A stretch of DNA of 7,168 nucleotides from Ignavibacteriales bacterium (GTDB lineage Bacteria > Bacteroidota > Ignavibacteria > Ignavibacteriales > Melioribacteraceae). The number at the start of each line of letters is the position of its first letter. The first letter of the stretch is position 1. A program made the position numbers and the translations under genes. The notes under the pieces were generated by a model. It saw only the letters and a list, made by a program, of their open reading frames with translations, was not told the origin of the DNA and did not search any database. Positions 1 through 5,221 of the stretch are shown here, in pieces. Location: assembly GCA_016929735.1 (NCBI GenBank), contig JAFGID010000104.1, positions 1 through 7,168 on the forward strand. The letters are read 5' to 3'.

Positions 1-1
1 T

Positions 2-1501
2 GTTGACTTGAATGATACAACTATTGCCATTAGGCCATATCTCTGCACACATCCTGACGGTAAGCTCGTTTTATCAAGTTTCGTTCCCTACGTTGGTGCG
101 ATTGCTGGTGTTAACGGAGGTTTTTTCGGAGGCACTCAATCACTATCAACAGTTGTTTATCCATTTGAAGTTAAAGCACAAAATCCTTCTTCTCTTAATC
201 GTAACTCGGTACTCTATCCTGTTACAAGAAGTATGATTGGTATTACCGATGATGGGACACTCGCGGTTGATTGGATATATCATTTTAGTAGTGACATCAG
301 TGACATTTACAGATTTTCTCAACCAACACAAAATTCAGAGGGCAATCCAGCACCCACACCAAAGAAACAAGGTGGGACTCAATATGAAGGATTATGGTGG
401 GGACTTGGTGGCGGTCCTACACTTGTAAAAGATAGTATGGTAAATGTAACATATAATGAAGAAGTATTTTTTGGCTCAGGAGTTGGATATGATAATAGCG
501 ACCCAAGAACAGCAGTCGGATATACTAAAGACAATCATGTAATTATGCTTGTTGCTGATGGACGAAGTGTCCTGAGTGCTGGAATCTCACTCCCCGATTT
601 AGCACAACTGATGATTGACCTTGGCTGTGTAGAAGCGATGAATCTTGATGGTGGTGGCTCAACGCAAATGGCTGTAGGAAATCAAATTGTGGATACTCCC
701 TCTGAATCAAGAGCAGTTCCAACAATATTAGCAGTAGTCTGGGCTGATTCTGCAAAAGGACCAGCTGAACCTACATACGAAAAAATAATTGATACGGGAG
801 ACCCTGGAGTAATAGAAGTTGGTAGTTGGTCAAATTCTGCAAATTCCGGATATTGGGGAACTACTCCAGCAAGATATAATGCAAAAGGTGTGGGTGATGA
901 TTATGTTTTATTTCCATTAAATTTACCTAAAAGCACAAAATATCAAGTTTACGGTTGGTGGGTTGCATCTTCAAACAGATGCAATGATACCCCGTTTATT
1001 GTTAAACATAAAAATGGTTCTGATACTGTAAGAATGGATCAGACAAAAAATGGCAGCTCATGGCAATTCATTGGAGAATATACTTTCAGTGGAGATTCCA
1101 CAGATGAAGTTCGAATAACTGATGGCAGTAACGATCCAAATTCCGCTCATTTATATGTCGTTGCAGACGCAATCAGGTTGACATCATTTGATCCTGGATT
1201 AGTAACCGACATTGAGATTGAAAAAGATTTTATAATGAATGATTACATGCTTTATCAAAATTATCCTAATCCATTTAATCCCTCAACAGTAATCAGTTAT
1301 CAGTTACCAGCAAACAGTTTGGTTCAGATAAAAATTTACAATATGCTTGGGCAGGCAATTACAACATTAGTTAATGAAGAAAAAACACCGGGTATTTACG
1401 AAGTTAAATTTGATGGTAGCGGGTTACCAAGTGGATTATACTTTTATAGAATACAAGTTGATAATTATTCCGCTGTGAAGAAGATGATTTTGCTTAAATA
1501 A
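2..1501 (+). CDS. Phosphodiester glycosidase (NAGPA/DUF2233) domain protein with golvesin-like domain and T9SS sorting domain, 5'-partial
   Basis: This is a secreted, probably surface-bound or released enzyme whose N-terminus lies outside the window. The frame is open from base 2 (V-D-L-N-D); the TTG at 8 is an internal Leu in a typical 'VDL' strand of the family, not a credible start, so the signal peptide is missing. Numbering from that TTG, the glycosidase domain spans about residues 1-247, with the conserved pieces GVNGGFF (34-40), GGGPTLV (134-140), PRTAVGY (166-172), ADGR (183-186) and NLDGGGSTQM (212-221). Characterised family members remove a sugar from a phosphodiester-linked glycan; the substrate here is unknown. 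Residues about 257-395 resemble the golvesin/Xly CBD-like domain (VGSW, GYWG, YQVYGWW, VVADAIRL), probably for glycan or surface binding. Residues about 416-497 form a T9SS type A sorting domain (YPNPFNPST, YNMLGQ, GLPSGLYFYR, KKMILLK). It needs Sec export, then T9SS across the outer membrane. A hairpin terminator follows directly, so it is probably not cotranscribed with secA. Confidence 0.88.
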   Translation, partial: VDLNDTTIAIRPYLCTHPDGKLVLSSFVPYVGAIAGVNGGFFGGTQSLSTVVYPFEVKAQNPSSLNRNSVLYPVTRSMIGITDDGTLAVDWIYHFSSDISDIYRFSQPTQNSEGNPAPTPKKQGGTQYEGLWWGLGGGPTLVKDSMVNVTYNEEVFFGSGVGYDNSDPRTAVGYTKDNHVIMLVADGRSVLSAGISLPDLAQLMIDLGCVEAMNLDGGGSTQMAVGNQIVDTPSESRAVPTILAVVWADSAKGPAEPTYEKIIDTGDPGVIEVGSWSNSANSGYWGTTPARYNAKGVGDDYVLFPLNLPKSTKYQVYGWWVASSNRCNDTPFIVKHKNGSDTVRMDQTKNGSSWQFIGEYTFSGDSTDEVRITDGSNDPNSAHLYVVADAIRLTSFDPGLVTDIEIEKDFIMNDYMLYQNYPNPFNPSTVISYQLPANSLVQIKIYNMLGQAITTLVNEEKTPGIYEVKFDGSGLPSGLYFYRIQVDNYSAVKKMILLK

Positions 1502-1507
1502 TATTTT

Positions 1508-1567
1508 AGAAAAAAAATGCTAATTGATCTCGAGTTTTGCGATGACATCATTTGGCGTTTTTTTTCT
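1508..1567 (+). terminator. Rho-independent-type terminator with A-rich and T-rich arms
   Basis: The arm at 1508-1520 (AGAAAAAAAATGC) pairs along its full length with 1555-1567 (GCGTTTTTTTTCT), including one T-G wobble. The 34-nt loop holds a further short pairing (TGAT 1525-1528 with ATCA 1547-1550). The run of eight T at 1558-1565 is part of the descending arm. It begins 7 bases after the stop codon of the glycosidase gene, which suits transcript termination. The loop is large and the stem mostly A-T, so strength is uncertain. The opposite strand also ends in a T run, so it could work in both directions. Confidence 0.6.
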
Positions 1568-1568
1568 T

Positions 1569-1749
1569 AATTAATCAATCTTGACCTTAAATACCACAAA
1601 AAATACTTAGGTTACTAATTTTTTCCTTTTTATTATACTCTACTAAAACTATTTTTACAATCAATTATTATAAATTTTAAAATATTATTATTAAATTTAT
1701 TTTGTATTATTTAATTTTAACTTGAACTATTCAATTTTAATTATTTTCT
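1569..1749. other. AT-rich intergenic leader upstream of secA
   Basis: This stretch is almost entirely A and T and contains no supportable gene. It should hold the promoter of the secA-glnB-lipoprotein transcript, because the terminator before it isolates the upstream gene. I could not identify a convincing -35/-10 pair or a Bacteroidetes-type -33/-7 pair: TTGTAT at 1702-1707 has only the weak AACTAT at 1725-1730 at suitable spacing. The 3' part carries repeated AATTTTAA motifs and a small inverted repeat. Confidence 0.5.
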
Positions 1750-1752
1750 GGG
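1673..1752. repeat. Imperfect 20-bp periodic repeats before secA
   Basis: AATTTTAA occurs at 1673-1680, 1713-1720 and 1733-1740, and a degenerate version (AAATTTAT) at 1693-1700, so four units start exactly 20 bp apart. The units at 1693 and 1713 agree at 14 of 20 positions by hand alignment. Between the last two motifs lies the inverted repeat TTGAA-CTA-TTCAA at 1722-1734. In such AT-rich DNA part of this may be chance. If real, the spacing of about two helical turns would suit protein binding on one face or a curved promoter region. Confidence 0.35.
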
Positions 1753-1754
1753 AG
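1750..1754 (+). promoter_or_regulatory. Ribosome binding site of secA
   Basis: GGGAG lies 6 nt before the ATG at 1761. It is the only purine-rich Shine-Dalgarno-like element in the AT-rich leader and supports this start for secA. Confidence 0.7.
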
Positions 1755-1760
1755 AAATAA

Positions 1761-4700
1761 ATGTTTAACAAACTACTGCGTAAAATTTTCGGTGATAAAA
1801 ATACCAAAGCTATGAAAGATATGTGGCCAATTGTTGACGAAATCAATAGGATTTGGGAAGGACTTAAAGATTTATCAGATGATGAATTAAAAGCAAAAAC
1901 GACTGAATTTAAAAATAAAATCCAATCTGAAACAGAGGAATTAAGGAGCAGGATTTTTGAATTAAGAGAAATGCTTAAATCTGACCAATCGGAGCGTGAG
2001 ATTACCTCCATACATGACGAAATAGAAAAACTTGATAAAGAACTTGACGAAAAATATGAAGAAATCTTAAATGAAATTTTACCAGAAGCTTTTGCTGTTG
2101 TAAAAGATACCTGCCGAAGGTTAGTTGGACAATCTTGGATTGTTACAGGAAACAAGATAATATGGGATATGGTTCCTTACGATGTCCAGTTAATCGGCGG
2201 AATTATTCTTCATCAGGGTAAAATTTCTGAAATGGCAACCGGCGAGGGTAAAACTCTTGTGGCGACACTACCAATATATTTAAATGCCTTGACAGGACGC
2301 GGTGTTCACATTGTTACTGTAAATGATTACCTTGCTAAAAGGGACAGTGAATGGATGGGAGAAATCTTTAAGTTTCATGGTCTAACCGTTGGATGTATTC
2401 TGAACACTATGGATACGGAGGAACGCAAAGTTACATATCAAATGGATATTACTTACGGAACTAATAATGAATTTGGGTTTGACTATCTTCGTGACAATAT
2501 GGCTGTTTCCCTTGAACACTGCGTTCAAAGAATTCATAACTATGCAATTGTTGACGAGGTTGACTCGGCTTTAATTGACGAAGCAAGAACACCTCTGATT
2601 ATCTCGGGTGCTGTTGGAAGCACAGAACATAAATATGACGAGATGAAACCAAAAGTCGAGAGATTATTCAGAAGACAATCTACTCTTGTTGCAACAATTG
2701 TTCAGGGAGCTGAAGATTTATTAAAGACAAATGATACTAAAAATTTCGATCAAGCTGGAATTTTACTTCTACGGGCACATCGAGGTTATCCGAAAAATAA
2801 AAAATTAATGAAGCTACTGGCAGAACCTGAATATAAAAAATTATTACAAAAAACAGAACTGGAATTTTTACGCGAAAATGCTAAACGAATGCCCGAAATT
2901 GATGAAGAATTATATTTTGCAATTGAGGAAAGAAACAATTCAATTGAACTGACAGAAAAAGGAAGACTATCTCTATCTGAAGGTTCTGCAGAAGGAAAAG
3001 AATATTTTGTACTACCTGATATGGGTACAGAAGTAAGTAAAATTGAAAATGACACTTTATTAGCCCCTGAAGAAAAATTAAAAAAGAAAGATGAATTATA
3101 TCACATGTATAGTGAGAGAAGTGATAGGATTCATACTCTAAATCAATTACTAAAAGCCTATAGCTTATTTTCAAAGGATGATGAATATGTTATCGAAGAT
3201 GGAAAAATTGCAATTGTTGATGAATTTACGGGTAGGATTCTTCCCGGAAGAAGATATTCGGATGGCTTACATCAGGCAATTGAAGCAAAAGAGAATGTAA
3301 AAGTACAGCGTGATACACAAACCCTAGCTACTATTACATTACAGAACTTCTTCAGATTATATAAAAAATTAGCGGGTATGACAGGAACTGCTGAAACCGA
3401 AGAAGGTGAATTTTTCCAAATTTACAGTTTAGAAGTTGTTGTTATTCCCACAAATAAACCAATTATTAGAGAAGATTTAGATGATGCAATATTTAGAACA
3501 AAGCGAGAAAAATATAACGCAATAATTGAGAAGATACAAGATTTGCGAAATGAAAAGCGACCTGTTCTTGTTGGAACTACAAGCGTTGAAGTATCAGAAA
3601 CGATAAGTAGGATGTTGAAGCGTAATGGAGTTCATCATAATGTATTGAATGCAAAGCAACATCAACACGAAGCTGAAATTGTAGCACATGCCGGTCAACC
3701 CGGTGCAATTACAATTGCAACAAATATGGCTGGTCGTGGTACCGATATAAAACTTGGTTCAGGTGTCGTAGAAAAAGGTGGACTATATATTCTTGGAACC
3801 GAGAGACATGAAGCAAGAAGAATTGACCGACAATTGAGAGGACGGTCTGGAAGACAGGGTGATCCAGGTACAACAAAATTCTTCATCTCGCTTGAAGATG
3901 ATTTAATGAGATTATTCGGCAGCGATAGAATTACAAATATTATGACGCGTCTCGGTATGAAAGAGGGAGAGGCAATTCAACATCCTATGATTACTCGTTC
4001 CGTTGAGAGAGCACAAAAGCGAGTTGAAGAAAATAACTTTGCTATTCGAAAAAGACTACTTGAATTCGATAATGTAATGAATCAGCAGCGGGAGGTAATT
4101 TATGATAAAAGAAGGAAAGCTCTGCAAGGTGAGAGACTAAAGCAAGAAATTTTAGAATTGCTTTTTGACTTTGTTCACGAAATAGTATCTACTCACTATA
4201 CTTCTGGTGATATTCAGTTGATTCAAAATGAAATTATGCAGCGCCTTTTGGTTGATGTAAAAATTAATCCTGATGAATATAATTCGCTTGGAGTTGATGG
4301 TGTAACAGAATTAATTATGAATGAAGCAACCGAATTTTACAGAAGAAAAGAAGAGATGTTTGGTCCCGAACTAATGGGTAGAATAGAACGATACGCATAC
4401 CTCAGCATCATTGACGACAAATGGAAGGAGCATTTGCGCGATATGGACGATTTGAAAGAAGGAATTGGTTTGCGTGCTTATGGCCAAAAAGATCCTTTGG
4501 TTGAATACAAAACAGAAGGTTTTAATTTGTTTATGGAATTGTTGGGCAACATTAACAATGAAATTGTTGGTTTCTGTTTCAAGTTCTTCCCACAAGCACC
4601 AGAAGAAGTTAGAGAAAAAGCCGATACAGCAAGAAATGTTAGAATAGTAAAAGATAATACCGATAATCTGGGGTTAAAAACAATTCAACCTGATGAAAGT

Positions 4701-4808
4701 GCACGAAGAGGGAAGCAAAAACCTGTAACAGTTGAAAAGCAAGTAGGCAGGAATGAACCTTGTCCCTGTGGTAGCGGAAAAAAATATAAACATTGTCACG
4801 GAAAATAA
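1761..4808 (+). CDS. secA: Preprotein translocase ATPase SecA
   Basis: SecA is the cytosolic and membrane-bound motor that pushes unfolded preproteins through SecYEG using ATP. The protein has 1015 residues against 901 in E. coli. Visible motifs in order: Walker A MATGEGKTL (158-166), TVNDYLAKRD (186-195), TYGTNNEFGFDYLRDNM (231-247), Walker B DEVDSALIDEARTPLIISG (265-283), GRILPGRRYSDGLHQA (491-506), LAGMTGTAETE (537-547), NMAGRGTDI (655-663), HEARRIDRQLRGRSGRQGD (683-701), the helical scaffold and wing regions, and a C-terminal zinc site with C1001, C1003, C1012 and H1013 for SecB or ribosome contact. The extra length lies in segments near 58-100 (probably a charged coiled coil), 124-138 and about 297-390, all typical of Bacteroidetes/Chlorobi SecA. 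A loop found in E. coli after the NMAGRGTDI motif is absent. The ATG start has a good ribosome binding site and the N-terminus aligns with known SecA. It is probably the first gene of a transcript continuing into glnB. Confidence 0.98.
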   Translation: MFNKLLRKIFGDKNTKAMKDMWPIVDEINRIWEGLKDLSDDELKAKTTEFKNKIQSETEELRSRIFELREMLKSDQSEREITSIHDEIEKLDKELDEKYEEILNEILPEAFAVVKDTCRRLVGQSWIVTGNKIIWDMVPYDVQLIGGIILHQGKISEMATGEGKTLVATLPIYLNALTGRGVHIVTVNDYLAKRDSEWMGEIFKFHGLTVGCILNTMDTEERKVTYQMDITYGTNNEFGFDYLRDNMAVSLEHCVQRIHNYAIVDEVDSALIDEARTPLIISGAVGSTEHKYDEMKPKVERLFRRQSTLVATIVQGAEDLLKTNDTKNFDQAGILLLRAHRGYPKNKKLMKLLAEPEYKKLLQKTELEFLRENAKRMPEIDEELYFAIEERNNSIELTEKGRLSLSEGSAEGKEYFVLPDMGTEVSKIENDTLLAPEEKLKKKDELYHMYSERSDRIHTLNQLLKAYSLFSKDDEYVIEDGKIAIVDEFTGRILPGRRYSDGLHQAIEAKENVKVQRDTQTLATITLQNFFRLYKKLAGMTGTAETEEGEFFQIYSLEVVVIPTNKPIIREDLDDAIFRTKREKYNAIIEKIQDLRNEKRPVLVGTTSVEVSETISRMLKRNGVHHNVLNAKQHQHEAEIVAHAGQPGAITIATNMAGRGTDIKLGSGVVEKGGLYILGTERHEARRIDRQLRGRSGRQGDPGTTKFFISLEDDLMRLFGSDRITNIMTRLGMKEGEAIQHPMITRSVERAQKRVEENNFAIRKRLLEFDNVMNQQREVIYDKRRKALQGERLKQEILELLFDFVHEIVSTHYTSGDIQLIQNEIMQRLLVDVKINPDEYNSLGVDGVTELIMNEATEFYRRKEEMFGPELMGRIERYAYLSIIDDKWKEHLRDMDDLKEGIGLRAYGQKDPLVEYKTEGFNLFMELLGNINNEIVGFCFKFFPQAPEEVREKADTARNVRIVKDNTDNLGLKTIQPDESARRGKQKPVTVEKQVGRNEPCPCGSGKKYKHCHGK

Positions 4809-4855
4809 TTTTCATAAAGAACTTTTTGAAAAATTACTTAAAGATAAAAATATTT

Positions 4856-4860
4856 TGAGG
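4856..4860 (+). promoter_or_regulatory. Ribosome binding site of glnB
   Basis: TGAGG lies 5 nt before the ATG at 4866 and fixes this start. The 57-nt gap after secA shows no stable hairpin with a T run, which favours readthrough from secA. Confidence 0.65.
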
Positions 4861-4865
4861 TATAA

Positions 4866-5204
4866 ATGAAAAAAGTCGAAGCGATTATACGACCATTTAA
4901 ATTAGATGAAGTAAAAGAAGCATTGCTGGAAAAGGGAATTAGAGGTTTGACTATATCAGAAGTACGTGGTTATGGAAGGCAAAAAGGTCATAAAGAAACT
5001 TATCGAGGAAGCGAATATCAAATTGAATTTGTACCAAAACTTAAAATTGAAGTTGTAGTTGACGCAGAAGATATTGAAAAAGTAATAGAGGCAATTTTAA
5101 AATCTGCTAAAACAGGACAGGTCGGTGATGGTAAAATTTTTGTTTATGATATTCACGATGCTATAAGAATTCGTACAGAAGAATCAGGTAAAGAAGCATT
5201 ATAA
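4866..5204 (+). CDS. glnB: Nitrogen regulatory protein P-II
   Basis: P-II proteins are small cytosolic trimers that bind ATP/ADP and 2-oxoglutarate and adjust nitrogen-metabolism proteins such as ammonium transporters, glutamine synthetase adenylylation or sensor kinases. The protein has 112 residues, exactly the E. coli GlnB length. The N-terminus MKKVEAIIRPFKLDEVKEAL is classic. The T-loop runs about 37-55 (GRQKGHKETYRGSEYQIEF), with Q39 and K58 for 2-oxoglutarate binding and Y51, the residue uridylylated in proteobacterial P-II; Y46 is also present. The B-loop TGQVGDGKIFV (83-93) includes K90, and the C-terminal IRIRT (100-104) completes the nucleotide site. Overall it looks more like GlnB than the nif-linked NifI proteins. 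No amtB, glnA or other nitrogen gene is beside it within the window; it sits between secA and a lipoprotein gene, only 17 nt before the latter. Whether Y51 is modified here is unknown. GlnK is an alternative name, but GlnK usually lies beside amtB. Confidence 0.95.
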   Translation: MKKVEAIIRPFKLDEVKEALLEKGIRGLTISEVRGYGRQKGHKETYRGSEYQIEFVPKLKIEVVVDAEDIEKVIEAILKSAKTGQVGDGKIFVYDIHDAIRIRTEESGKEAL

Positions 5205-5221
5205 CATTTAAATAAAACAAA

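Noticed and set aside
8..10. TTG as a true start of the glycosidase gene
   Set aside because: The frame is open upstream to the window edge, the preceding residues (V-D) fit the family's conserved strand, and a secreted protein should have a signal peptide, which is absent here.
1702..1730. Sigma-70 promoter TTGTAT / AACTAT before secA
   Set aside because: The -10 match is poor and many similar combinations occur by chance in this AT-rich leader, so it is not listed as a promoter.
1727..2155. Minus-strand open frame of 142 codons over the start of secA
   Set aside because: It is antisense to the well-supported 5' end of secA, is Ser/Ile/Leu-rich as expected from the reverse of an AT-rich gene, and shows no family motif.
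4809..4865. Terminator between secA and glnB
   Set aside because: Only very short A-T pairings are possible (TTCA with TGAA) and no T run follows, so it does not look like a terminator.
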